From Methanocella sp. PtaU1.Bin125 (GTDB taxonomy: Archaea; Halobacteriota; Methanocellia; Methanocellales; Methanocellaceae), in assembly GCA_002067315.1 (NCBI GenBank), contig MVRA01000044.1, positions 1-64,000 of the forward strand: a DNA stretch of 64,000 nucleotides. Direction: 5' to 3'. Below are positions 24,071-31,786 of the stretch, in pieces (position 1 is the first letter of the stretch; every line of letters begins with the position of its first letter). The notes beneath the pieces were generated by a model. The model made no database searches. It was not told the DNA's origin and saw nothing but the letters and a program-made list of their open reading frames with translations. The position numbers and the translations under genes are program-made.

Positions 24071-25441
24071 TTATATGTATGCGGTCTGTTTCGCCTTGTA
24101 GCCGGTTTTTCGGATATACTCACTGATATCGAATTTCTTCTTTTGCGCTCCCGGGCTCATGTACCGCACCTTCCCGTAGACGGGCCGTTCCGCGAAGGCC
24201 CGGTCGTGCTTTCCGAAGCACCACAGGACGCCCGCGTAGCCGTTCGGGCTGCGGCCGTCGATCTCGTACCGGTCATTCAGGTACAGTAAAGCCCGTAGTG
24301 CCTCTTCGGGCGTCCGCGTCCATTCGATCACTCTCTTGCCCCAGTACATACGCATGTAGCCCGACATTTTCCCGGTACAGCGCATCTCGTGCCGGGAAGC
24401 GTCCCACAGCTCGTCTCCCGTCCGGCCTTCCTCCAGCACGTCCAGGCCAAACTGCGCCGGCCGGGGGTCGTCCCGGTGGTCGTCGAGGGTCCGGCGGGCC
24501 CAGCCAGGCAGACAGGCCAGGCTACGATAATTCTTATTGTAAAAGGTGAAGTTCTCCGCCAGCTCCCTCCTCACGAACGCCTCCTCGACGAAGGCCCCGA
24601 TCTCTTCCGCACTTCCGCCGCTTTCGATCACTTCCCGCAGCATGGCCACGGGCGAGATGCAGCCGAACCGGAGGTACGGGCTCATGTCCGACGTGCCGTC
24701 CCGTTCGGGGCGATTGCGGTTTTCGGCATAGCCGTCGAGCCTGTGGTCGACGAACTCGCGCAGCGCCTGCATCGCCCTGCTTTCTCCGCCGCGGTACAGG
24801 GGCGAAGGCTCCACCACTGGCAGTTGTAGTTTCCTCAGTATACGCCTTACATCGATGACGTCCAGATCGCTGGCGACATCGATCGGCCGGCTGTTCTTCA
24901 CGTCCGTCACAGCAGCCGGCTGCAGGTACCGGCCCATGAGCCTCATGAGCTTCGGCCGGATGGCGTATGCGGCATACTGCTCGCCAGGGATCTGCCGGAC
25001 CGGCACGACGACGTTGGCGTCGACCTGCAGTACGGGAATGCCGGCTTTACCGGCCACGGCCGCCCGGCGCCTCCGGCCTTCCCGCAGGCGGGACTCGTCC
25101 GTGACCAGGAACGATGCGTCGGCCTCCCGGCACACGTTAATGACCTGATCGGTCGCGCGGCCCAGTCGCAGGCACATGCCTGCGCCGACTCCCTCGACGC
25201 TCCGCGCCACCTCCGCCAGCGACTCGAGCATGAACGTGAAGTTGCGCTCGTTGGCCATGGGAATCGAAGGATCGATGACGAATAACACCAGCAATGGCTG
25301 GCGATGCGTGTTGGCCTCATGGACGGCCAGCTCCAGCGCCGGGTTATCGGCGACCCGCAGGCTCGACTGCATCCAGTATACGACGCACTTGCCGTCCCGG
25401 CCCGCCCGGCCGTTGAGCGCCGTGACCCGGTCCCGCAGCAT
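24071..25441 (-). CDS. phr: Class II CPD photolyase
   Basis: The 456-residue protein is a class II deoxyribodipyrimidine photolyase that repairs UV pyrimidine dimers with FADH2 and light. The N-terminal Rossmann-like part has VVYWMQSSLRVADNPALELA and VFVIDPSIPM-type strands (LVLFVIDPSIPMANERN). The C-terminal FAD part contains SDMSPYLRFGCISP, FVRRELAENFTFYN, EMRCTGKMSGYMRMYWGKR and the class II signature RYEIDGRSPNGYAGVLWCFG. Full length for the class. It is divergent from the PHP gene. Confidence 0.95.
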   Translation of the reverse strand: MLRDRVTALNGRAGRDGKCVVYWMQSSLRVADNPALELAVHEANTHRQPLLVLFVIDPSIPMANERNFTFMLESLAEVARSVEGVGAGMCLRLGRATDQVINVCREADASFLVTDESRLREGRRRRAAVAGKAGIPVLQVDANVVVPVRQIPGEQYAAYAIRPKLMRLMGRYLQPAAVTDVKNSRPIDVASDLDVIDVRRILRKLQLPVVEPSPLYRGGESRAMQALREFVDHRLDGYAENRNRPERDGTSDMSPYLRFGCISPVAMLREVIESGGSAEEIGAFVEEAFVRRELAENFTFYNKNYRSLACLPGWARRTLDDHRDDPRPAQFGLDVLEEGRTGDELWDASRHEMRCTGKMSGYMRMYWGKRVIEWTRTPEEALRALLYLNDRYEIDGRSPNGYAGVLWCFGKHDRAFAERPVYGKVRYMSPGAQKKKFDISEYIRKTGYKAKQTAYI

Positions 25442-25541
25442 GTATAATGCTTCCCGCTCGTCGATATTAGTCGTTACCCGCGAAATATGCAGAACCTATT
25501 TGCCCGATCAGCGTCATGTGCATAATTGAACTGGTGACCCT

Positions 25542-26396
25542 GTGATCGACACCCACGTCCACACGAATTTTAGCGACGGCCTGGAAAGCCCTGAGCAAGT
25601 CATTCAGCTGGCCGCATACGACGGCATCGACCTGGTCAGCATCACCGATCACGACCTCGTGCTTGCCTATCCTGCGGCGATCGAGGCAGGCAGGCGACGG
25701 GGAATTAAAGTCATACCGGGCGTGGAGATCACGACCAGAGACGAGGAGGAGTGCTGCTGTGTTCACATTGTCGGGCTCGGGATCAGCGTCGGCCGGGAAG
25801 TCTCTGACGTGCTGGATAAGATCGTGCGCGCACGGGACCGTTCCAACGTCGGGTTTCTCGAGAACGTCAACGCGTTCATGGCGAAAAGGCACCCGTCCTG
25901 GCAGCCCGTGTGGGACACGAAGCCGAGCGTGTTTGTCAACGCCATGGGCATGGCGAAGGCCTGCGGCATCCGGTTGACTGAGAAAGAGCTGATGGACGTC
26001 ATCCTGGACCGGGATCTCTGGGTGCCCATGGAGTTCGAGCTTTCGGTGGACGAAGCGGTCTCTTATATCAAGCAGTGGGGCGGCGTGCCGGTGCTGGCCC
26101 ATCCTTTCGATTTCAGCAACGACGCGGCGCTGGTGCTGAAGCGGTTCCTGGCGGCCGGCGGGGAGGCGGTGGAGCTCTGCAAGTACCGGTATAAGGTCCG
26201 ATCATCCGCCTTGAGCTCGCTCGACGGGGACGGGCTGCTCGCCCGGGAGCGGGAGATGAACCTCTGGACCGTCGCGCAGGCGCAAAAGCACGGGCTGAAG
26301 CTGACCATGGCCTCGGACCACCACGACGCCGGCCGGCCTATGGGCATGGACCCGGGAGAGTACGGCATCGACGTCGGCTGGCTGTACAATCTGTAG
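25542..26396 (+). CDS. PHP-domain metal-dependent phosphoesterase
   Basis: The 284-residue protein has the four PHP motifs: IDTHVHTNFSDGLESPEQ, VSITDHDLVLAY, PGVEITTRDEEE, then VLAHPFDFSN and TMASDHHDAGRPMG. Members hydrolyse phosphoesters, including 3',5'-nucleoside bisphosphates or trimming products; the exact substrate is unknown. The start is GTG at 25542, five bases after GGTGACC. It is divergent from the photolyase gene, and a DNA-related role is possible but not shown. Confidence 0.88.
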   Translation: MIDTHVHTNFSDGLESPEQVIQLAAYDGIDLVSITDHDLVLAYPAAIEAGRRRGIKVIPGVEITTRDEEECCCVHIVGLGISVGREVSDVLDKIVRARDRSNVGFLENVNAFMAKRHPSWQPVWDTKPSVFVNAMGMAKACGIRLTEKELMDVILDRDLWVPMEFELSVDEAVSYIKQWGGVPVLAHPFDFSNDAALVLKRFLAAGGEAVELCKYRYKVRSSALSSLDGDGLLAREREMNLWTVAQAQKHGLKLTMASDHHDAGRPMGMDPGEYGIDVGWLYNL

Positions 26397-26432
26397 CCGG
26401 CCTTTTTATCCCCGCGGGCCGACATATCTCGT

Positions 26433-26597
26433 ATGCCGGGCAGGGACGGTACGGGGCCGCTGGGCATGGGACCCTGCGGCAGGAGCGGCTGCGAATGCAG
26501 GAAAAAGCTAACAGGCAGGCCGGAGCGCAAGGACGAGGCCGCTAGAGGCCGGGAAAGCCAGTCCGGGGCTGACGATCCTTGCCGGGACAGGATATAG
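26433..26597 (+). CDS. Small DUF5320-like protein, 54 residues
   Basis: An open frame starts ATG at 26433 and ends TAG at 26595. It reads MPGRDGTGPLGMGPCGRSGC then a basic, cysteine-containing tail (ECRKKLTGRPERKDEAAR). The opening closely follows the MP..DGTGP.GMGP..G pattern of the small DUF5320 proteins often found in archaea and anaerobes near metal or NifB/Fe-S related genes. No clear ribosome site is seen. Function is not known. Confidence 0.55.
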   Translation: MPGRDGTGPLGMGPCGRSGCECRKKLTGRPERKDEAARGRESQSGADDPCRDRI

Positions 26598-26708
26598 TCG
26601 CCTGGCGTGCGAGCGTCAGGCCCCGGCCTGCCGGGTTATCCGTCGTGACATGACCCATATCCGAGGAACTAAATATCTACACGGCGATATTTATCTGGAG
26701 ATTTCGAT

Positions 26709-27269
26709 ATGGACAAGGTACAACTGGGTCCACAGCCTTACATGAGCGTCATGCCCGCCCTGCTCGTGGGCGCGAACGTGAAGGGCAAGCCGAACTACAT
26801 GACCGCCGCCTGGGCGACGGTGGCCTGCATGGCGCCGCCGATGGTCTGCGTGGCCGTCAACCACGCGCGCCACACGGCGAAGGGCATCGAGGAGAACGGC
26901 ACGTTCAGCCTGAACGTCCCTTCGGCAAAGCAGATCGTCGAAACCGACTACTGTGGCATTACCACCGGCGCCCGGGCCGACAAGTCGAAGGTGTTCGAGT
27001 CGTTTTACGGCAAGCTCGAAACGGCGCCCATGGCCGCCGGGTGCCCCGTGAACATTGAGTGCAGGGTATTCAAGGCCGTCGACTGCGGCAGCCACACCCT
27101 CTACATCGGCGAGGTCGCGGAGGTCTACGCGGACAGGGACTGTGCGAAGGACGGGAAGCCGGACATCTCAAAGATCGATCCGCTGGTCTACTCGCAGTCC
27201 GCCTACTGGCAGATAGGCAAACAGGCTGGCAAAGCCTTCTCGGCCGGCATGGCCTATAAAAAGAAATAG
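26709..27269 (+). CDS. Flavin reductase / flavoredoxin-like protein
   Basis: The 186-residue protein belongs to the FMN-binding flavin-reductase-like family. It has PALLVGANVKGKPNYMTAAW, PPMVCVAVNHARHTAKGIEE, FSLNVPSAKQIVETDYCG and a C-terminal SQSAYWQIGK region, as in flavoredoxins of anaerobes. It probably carries electrons between ferredoxin-type donors and acceptors. A TATA-like GATATTTATC lies at 26685-26696. It begins a co-directional set with a methyltransferase and a flavodoxin. Confidence 0.85.
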   Translation: MDKVQLGPQPYMSVMPALLVGANVKGKPNYMTAAWATVACMAPPMVCVAVNHARHTAKGIEENGTFSLNVPSAKQIVETDYCGITTGARADKSKVFESFYGKLETAPMAAGCPVNIECRVFKAVDCGSHTLYIGEVAEVYADRDCAKDGKPDISKIDPLVYSQSAYWQIGKQAGKAFSAGMAYKKK

Positions 27270-27287
27270 ACGAAAGAGAGGGGAGCG

Positions 27288-27848
27288 ATGCGCGGCCATA
27301 AGAAGTACCACGACGAGACGGAACGGAGACAGTGGCAGGAGCCCGAGCCGATCCTGCGCGCGATCGGCCTGGCTGAAGGGATGGTGTTCGCCGACATCGG
27401 GTGCGGCGACGGGTACTTCGCGATACCGGCCGCTCGCATGACGGGCAGGGACGGCCGGGTGTACGCCCTGGACGCGGACGCCGGCTCGATCAAGCGGCTC
27501 GCGGAGAAGGCGGAGAACGCGGGCCTGTTCAACGTCAGCCTCGTCGCGGCGGAGGCGGAGACGGTCGTGCCCTGCGAAAGCTGCGCCGACATCGTCTTTT
27601 TTGGCATTTGCCTGCACGACTTCAAGGACCCCGAGCAGGTCCTGGTGAACGCGAGGCGCATGGTCAAAGAGGGCGGGAAGCTGGCCGACCTGGACTGGAA
27701 GAAAAAGCCCACGGCGAGGGGCCCGCCGCCGGACATCCGGTTCGACGAAGCCCGGGCGTCCGCGCTGATCACCTCCGCCGGCTTCACCGTGGAGTCTGTC
27801 TCCGACGCCGGGCCGGACCACTACCTGATCATCGCCAGGCCGTCATAG
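27288..27848 (+). CDS. Class I SAM-dependent methyltransferase
   Basis: The 186-residue protein has the SAM-binding motif FADIGCGDGYFAIPAA (motif I), the acidic loop YALDADAGSI, and the later ADIVFFGICLHDFKDPEQVL and MVKEGGKLADLDWKK. It is of the UbiE/arsM-like group; the substrate cannot be inferred. GAGAGGGGAG lies just before the start, 18 bases after the flavin reductase stop, so the two are probably co-transcribed. Confidence 0.85.
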   Translation: MRGHKKYHDETERRQWQEPEPILRAIGLAEGMVFADIGCGDGYFAIPAARMTGRDGRVYALDADAGSIKRLAEKAENAGLFNVSLVAAEAETVVPCESCADIVFFGICLHDFKDPEQVLVNARRMVKEGGKLADLDWKKKPTARGPPPDIRFDEARASALITSAGFTVESVSDAGPDHYLIIARPS

Positions 27849-27899
27849 CAGGTCAATAAGCATTTATATGCAAGAAACTAACCTTGTTACGGGACAGAC

Positions 27900-28352
27900 A
27901 TGGTCGACGTCATCATCATCTACGATACGATCACGGGCACGACGGCAAAGGCGGCGGCCGAGGTGCTCGCGGGCGTGAAGGCAAGCGGCGCGGATTGTAT
28001 AGTAAAGAGGGTGCAGGAGGTTTCGGAAAACGACCTCGTGTACCCGCCGGGCATCATCCTGGGCTCGCCCAACGTCAACGATACCTTCTCCGGCCGGATG
28101 CGGACCTTCCTGGATGGCCCGTTGAAGGAAGCCCGGCCCTGGGGCAAGGTGGGCGCGGCCTTCGGCACGTACAAGTGGAACCAGGACAACGTACGCAAGC
28201 TCGAGGTCGCCATGGAGCTGCACGACATAAAGATCGTCGCGCCCGGCGTGAACTCTCTCCGCCACCCGACCGACGAGGTCGCGCAGCGGCTCCGCGAGCT
28301 GGGCGAGGCCGTCGGACGCGAGGCGCTGAAGCTCAGGGCTAATAAGAAATGA
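27900..28352 (+). CDS. Flavodoxin-family protein
   Basis: The 150-residue protein has a flavodoxin fold with the phosphate-binding loop YDTITGTTAKAA near the N-terminus, a second FMN loop region GSPNVNDTFSGRM, and GKVGAAFGTYKWNQDNVRK. It resembles the flavodoxin domain of F420H2 oxidase-type flavoproteins. The gene follows the methyltransferase after 51 bases that include a TATA-like CATTTATATGC (27859-27869), so it may have its own promoter. Confidence 0.82.
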   Translation: MVDVIIIYDTITGTTAKAAAEVLAGVKASGADCIVKRVQEVSENDLVYPPGIILGSPNVNDTFSGRMRTFLDGPLKEARPWGKVGAAFGTYKWNQDNVRKLEVAMELHDIKIVAPGVNSLRHPTDEVAQRLRELGEAVGREALKLRANKK

Positions 28353-28399
28353 TTCATTTTAATCGACAAGGCTGATCGTAGAGTTGTTGTTTTGGCTAT

Positions 28400-28440
28400 G
28401 CGACTTCTGTCACGCTCGCCAAGAGCGTGACAGAAGTCGC
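28400..28440. repeat. Perfect 18-base hairpin (family R2 core)
   Basis: GCGACTTCTGTCACGCTC (28400-28417) pairs perfectly with 28423-28440 around a five-base loop GCCAA. Weaker pairing continues outward (CTATG/CATAG). It lies between two convergent genes and could end transcription from both sides. Its core GTCACGCTCGCCAAGAGCG is shared with 17314-17332 and, reversed, with 58100-58125. Confidence 0.8.
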
Positions 28441-28488
28441 AGTGCATAGATAGAGCTTGATCGCTTTCCCTAAAAAACTGTGTTGCAA

Positions 28489-29232
28489 TCAGAATATTTT
28501 GATTATGAACTTACAGTGGTCGTGCCCGGTGCCGTAGCATTCGGTCTCCTGTATCGAGCACTGGACTTTCAGCTTCTCTTCGATGATGGCCTCTAAGATG
28601 CCCTCGTCAAGGGAGCACTGGGTGCGGCCGATGTCGGGCATGGCGCTGCAGTCGAAGCAGTCGTCCACGACGATCGAGGGCACGTCGCCCTCCAGTACGG
28701 TCACGTGGCCGAGGCCTTCCTTTTCCCAGAAAGCGGACACTTCCGCGAGGAGCGCCGCCGCGTCGCGGGCCTTGAACCGCGGGGCGAGGGTCCGGCCCAC
28801 GTCGCGGCCGATCTTCTTGAGCGCGGGGCTGGTGTCGACGCCGCAGGACTCCATGCCGCTCCGCACGAGGTGGAACAGGGACTTCAGGAACGTGTATTTG
28901 TCGCCGACGGCGGACGGGATGGACTGTAAAATTTTGTTGTAGTGGACGTTGACGGGCGTGCGCGAGCTGGCCAGCAGGTCGGAGTTGATCCCGAAGTACT
29001 TCTTACGCCGGTCGTTCGGGTCAACGCGTTTGTACACCATGCCGGACGCGAGCAGATCGTTCAGGTGCACGGACATGGTCGATTTTGCCTTGCCGCAGAC
29101 CTCGATCAGCTCCTCGAAGGTCAGCTCTTTTTCCTGCAGCTTCTGCAATATCCGGTTTTTGATCGGGCTGTCGATGGCGATCATGCCCTTTTTGGTTGAA
29201 TAGATCTCTACGTCCTCGCGCTGCACGATCAT
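28489..29232 (-). CDS. msvR: MsvR-type V4R redox regulator
   Basis: The 247-residue protein has an N-terminal ArsR-like winged helix (residues 10-80, FEELIEVCGKAKSTMSVHLN with the recognition helix, then SGMVYKRVDPNDRRKKYFG) and a C-terminal V4R domain (about 100-247) containing cysteines in VDDCFDCSAM, RTQCSLDEG, VQCSIQETECYGTGHDHCKF. This matches the methanogen-specific MsvR regulators, which sense redox state through V4R cysteines. The start at 29232 is chosen because the upstream extension to 29361 covers promoter elements. It is divergent from hcp with matching operators between. Confidence 0.85.
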   Translation of the reverse strand: MIVQREDVEIYSTKKGMIAIDSPIKNRILQKLQEKELTFEELIEVCGKAKSTMSVHLNDLLASGMVYKRVDPNDRRKKYFGINSDLLASSRTPVNVHYNKILQSIPSAVGDKYTFLKSLFHLVRSGMESCGVDTSPALKKIGRDVGRTLAPRFKARDAAALLAEVSAFWEKEGLGHVTVLEGDVPSIVVDDCFDCSAMPDIGRTQCSLDEGILEAIIEEKLKVQCSIQETECYGTGHDHCKFIIKIF

Positions 29233-29246
29233 AACTCGGTGATAAT

Positions 29247-29281
29247 GGTATAAATAGGTTCGTATTTTCCGAACAGTTCGG
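29247..29281 (-). promoter_or_regulatory. msvR promoter and operator 1
   Basis: On the minus strand a TATA-like CTATTTATACC (29247-29257) is preceded directly by TTCGGAAAATACGAA (29259-29273). Adjoining it, CCGAAC-A-GTTCGG (29269-29281) is a perfect dyad. The TTCG...CGAA type of dyad is what MsvR proteins are reported to bind, so autoregulation is likely. Confidence 0.55.
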
Positions 29282-29350
29282 CATAATCGAACCGGCCGAT
29301 CGAAAGCTATTAATAAATAGCAGAACAAGGTAAAATTTAGTACGTATGTA

Positions 29351-29374
29351 TACGAACTCATTTTAAGGTTCGTA
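29351..29374 (+). promoter_or_regulatory. Operator 2 upstream of hcp
   Basis: TACGAAC (29351-29357) and GTTCGTA (29368-29374) form a perfect seven-base dyad separated by ten bases, 27 bases before the hcp start and downstream of the TATA-like ATTAATAAATAG at 29309-29320. Its half sites match those of operator 1, linking hcp to MsvR control. Confidence 0.6.
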
Positions 29375-29400
29375 TGAGATGATGTGAGGGAATGACCATT

Positions 29401-31044
29401 ATGGCAACGGAAATGTTTTGCTACCAGTGCGAGCAGACCGCCATGGGCAAAGGCTGTACTAAAATGGGCGTGTGCGGCAAGAACGCCAACGTGGCTGCGC
29501 TCCAGGACCTGCTCGTCTACAGCCTGATCGGCTTATCGGAAGTCGCGGCCGAGGGGCGCAAGCTCGGGGTCGAAGACCGTGAGGCCGACGTGTTCACGGT
29601 GAAGGCGCTCTTTACCACGCTGACCAACGTCAACTTCGACGAAGCGGCCCTGGCTGAGTACGTCAATAAAGCCGTCGTGCTGCGCGAAGCGCTCAAGCAG
29701 AAGGTGAGGGCAGCCGGCAGCGCCGCTGCGTTCGCCGACGGCCCCGCGGCATTCCGGCCCGCGGGAGACCTGCCCGGGCTGATCGAGCAGGGCACGAAGG
29801 TCGGGCTGAAGTCGGACGTGTTCGCGGCCGACGAGAACGTCCGGTCGCTGCAGCACGTCACACTGTTCGGCGTCAAGGGCGTCGCGGCCTACGCGGACCA
29901 CGCGCAGATCCTGGGCCAGGAGGACACTAAGGTCTACGCCTACATACACGAGGCCTTAGCGGCGATCCGGAATCCGCGGCTCGGCCTGAACGACTGGGTC
30001 GGCCTCGCGCTGAAGTGCGGCGAGATCAACATCCGGGCCATGGAGCTGCTCGACGCGGGCAACACCGGCACCTACGGCCACCCGGTCATCACGAAGGTGC
30101 CGCTCGGAGCGAAGAAGGGCAAGGCCATCCTGATCTCCGGGCACGACCTGAAGGACCTCGAGATGCTCCTGAAACAGACCGAGGGCAAGGGCATCAACGT
30201 GTACACCCACGGCGAGATGCTGCCGGCCCACGCCTATCCCGGCCTGAAGAAATACCCGCATTTCTACGGGCACTACGGCACGGCGTGGCAGAACCAGGCG
30301 AAGGAGTTCGCTCTGTTCCCCGGCCCCATCGTCATGACCACGAACTGCATCCAGAAGCCGAAGGAGTCCTACCTGAACAGCATCTACACCCTCGGCACGG
30401 TCGGGTGGCCGGGTGCCACGCACATCAGTGACGACAACTTCGCGCCCGTGATCAAGCAGGCCCTGGAGATGCCCGGCTTCCCCGAGGATACCCCGGGTAA
30501 GACGGTGCTGGTCGGCTTCGCCAGGAACACGGTCCTTGGCGTGGCCCCGGCCATCATCGATGCGGTGAAGAACAGGCAGATCCGGCACTTCTTCCTGGTG
30601 GCCGGCTGCGACGGCGTCAAGCCCTCACGGAACTATTACACTGAGTTCGTGGAAAAGGTCCCGAAGGACTGCGTGGTGCTGACGCTCGCCTGCGGCAAGT
30701 TCAAGTTCTTCGACCACGACCTCGGTGACATCGGCGGCATCCCCCGCCTGCTGGACGTGGGCCAGTGCAACGACGCCTACTCCGCCGTAAAGATCGCCAT
30801 GGCGCTGGCGGACGCGTTCAAGGTCGGCGTCAACGACCTGCCCCTGTCGATGGTGCTCTCCTGGTACGAGCAGAAGGCGGCAGCGATATTGCTGTCGCTG
30901 CTCTACCTGGGCATCCGGGACATCCGGCTGGGCCCGAGCCTCCCGGCGTTCATCACGCCCGCGGTGCTCGACGTGCTGGTGAAGAGCTTCAACATCATGC
31001 CGATCACCACGCCGGAACAGGACCTGAAAGCGATACTGGGGTAA
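29401..31044 (+). CDS. hcp: Hybrid-cluster protein (hydroxylamine reductase)
   Basis: The 547-residue protein is a hybrid-cluster protein. The N-terminal cluster ligands are in MFCYQCEQTAMGKGCTKMGV with spacing C-x2-C-x8-C-x5-C, the form usual in anaerobes. Hybrid-cluster ligands are in ISGHDLKDLE, HGEMLPAHAYP, MTTNCIQKP, VAGCDGVKPSRNYYTEF and LTLACGKFKF. It reduces hydroxylamine or nitric oxide and protects from nitrosative and oxidative stress. I chose the ATG at 29401 since GAGGG lies ten bases before it; an ATG at 29392 is too close to that site. It is followed by a terminator and by HEAT and rubredoxin genes. Confidence 0.95.
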   Translation: MATEMFCYQCEQTAMGKGCTKMGVCGKNANVAALQDLLVYSLIGLSEVAAEGRKLGVEDREADVFTVKALFTTLTNVNFDEAALAEYVNKAVVLREALKQKVRAAGSAAAFADGPAAFRPAGDLPGLIEQGTKVGLKSDVFAADENVRSLQHVTLFGVKGVAAYADHAQILGQEDTKVYAYIHEALAAIRNPRLGLNDWVGLALKCGEINIRAMELLDAGNTGTYGHPVITKVPLGAKKGKAILISGHDLKDLEMLLKQTEGKGINVYTHGEMLPAHAYPGLKKYPHFYGHYGTAWQNQAKEFALFPGPIVMTTNCIQKPKESYLNSIYTLGTVGWPGATHISDDNFAPVIKQALEMPGFPEDTPGKTVLVGFARNTVLGVAPAIIDAVKNRQIRHFFLVAGCDGVKPSRNYYTEFVEKVPKDCVVLTLACGKFKFFDHDLGDIGGIPRLLDVGQCNDAYSAVKIAMALADAFKVGVNDLPLSMVLSWYEQKAAAILLSLLYLGIRDIRLGPSLPAFITPAVLDVLVKSFNIMPITTPEQDLKAILG

Positions 31045-31050
31045 AGCACA

Positions 31051-31079
31051 GCGGGGGCTCCCCCGCCCCCTTTTTATTA
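31051..31079 (+). terminator. Terminator of hcp
   Basis: A perfect seven-base GC stem (GCGGGGG/CCCCCGC, 31051-31066) is followed by CCCCTTTTTATTA. Confidence 0.65.
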
Positions 31080-31492
31080 TGACTATGAGTGAATGGCTGA
31101 AACGCAAAACCGGCCGGCACGGCGAGAGAATGCCGGTCGGGGCGACCTCGGTCGAGGCGCTCCTCGTCGCGCTGAGGGACGGCGATCCCGCCGCCCGCCG
31201 GCAGGCCGCAATCGCGCTGGGCGATGTGGGCGACAGCAGAGCGACCGGGGATCTAATCCGATCGCTGGACGACCGGGACGACGTCGTCCGCGTCGAGGCG
31301 GTGATCGCGCTGGGAAAGATCGGCGACGCCCGGGCCGTCGAGCACCTGATCGCGAAACTCAAGAGCCAGGACTACCTCTACGTGCGGAAGAAGGCGGCCT
31401 ACACGCTGTACGTCTTCCTGAAACAGGAGCGCCTGGACCCGGGCCTGCGGGAGAAAATACTATCGCACTGGCGATCATGGTATCTGACATGA
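31079..31492 (+). CDS. HEAT-repeat protein
   Basis: The 137-residue protein consists of PBS-lyase-type HEAT repeats: DPAARRQAAIALGDVGDSRA, DDVVRVEAVIALGKIGDARA and LYVRKKAAYTLYVFLK, each pairing two helices of about 30 residues. Such proteins mediate protein contacts or act in cofactor attachment. It lies between hcp and rubredoxin. The start may be the second ATG at 31085. A specific partner cannot be named. Confidence 0.8.
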   Translation: MTMSEWLKRKTGRHGERMPVGATSVEALLVALRDGDPAARRQAAIALGDVGDSRATGDLIRSLDDRDDVVRVEAVIALGKIGDARAVEHLIAKLKSQDYLYVRKKAAYTLYVFLKQERLDPGLREKILSHWRSWYLT

Positions 31493-31528
31493 CGGGGATG
31501 AATTGGAATCATCGGAGAGTGACGAGTG

Positions 31529-31693
31529 ATGGATAAATGGACATGTATACCCTGCGGCTATATCTACGACCCCGAGAAAGGCGACCCGGACGGCGGCGTT
31601 GCCCCGGGCACGGCCTTCGAGGCCATCCCGGACGACTGGGTCTGCCCGGTCTGCGGGGCCGCGAAAGACATGTTCGAGAAGGCAGCCGAATAG
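31529..31693 (+). CDS. rub: Rubredoxin, 54 residues
   Basis: The frame from ATG 31529 to TAG 31691 reads [20 protein letters not shown], followed by a Gly/Ala loop with [20 protein letters not shown]. Both C-x2-C pairs of the iron site and the conserved tyrosine and tryptophan are present. The length is standard. It carries single electrons to rubrerythrin, superoxide reductase or hybrid-cluster protein; its place after hcp supports a stress role. The frame is short and easily missed. Confidence 0.95.
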   Translation: MDKWTCIPCGYIYDPEKGDPDGGVAPGTAFEAIPDDWVCPVCGAAKDMFEKAAE

Positions 31694-31765
31694 ACACCCG
31701 CCGGCTCATTTTTTCTTTTCTATGCGCTTCATATCCACAGCTTTTTAAACTATAATGGCGCAAGC

Positions 31766-31775
31766 AGTATATATC
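31766..31775 (+). promoter_or_regulatory. TATA box of the Na/Pi transporter gene
   Basis: AGTATATATC lies about 12-21 bases before the start region, close enough that the transcript would be leaderless or nearly so, unless the true start lies further in. Confidence 0.4.
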
Positions 31776-31786
31776 GGTGGGTGTGG

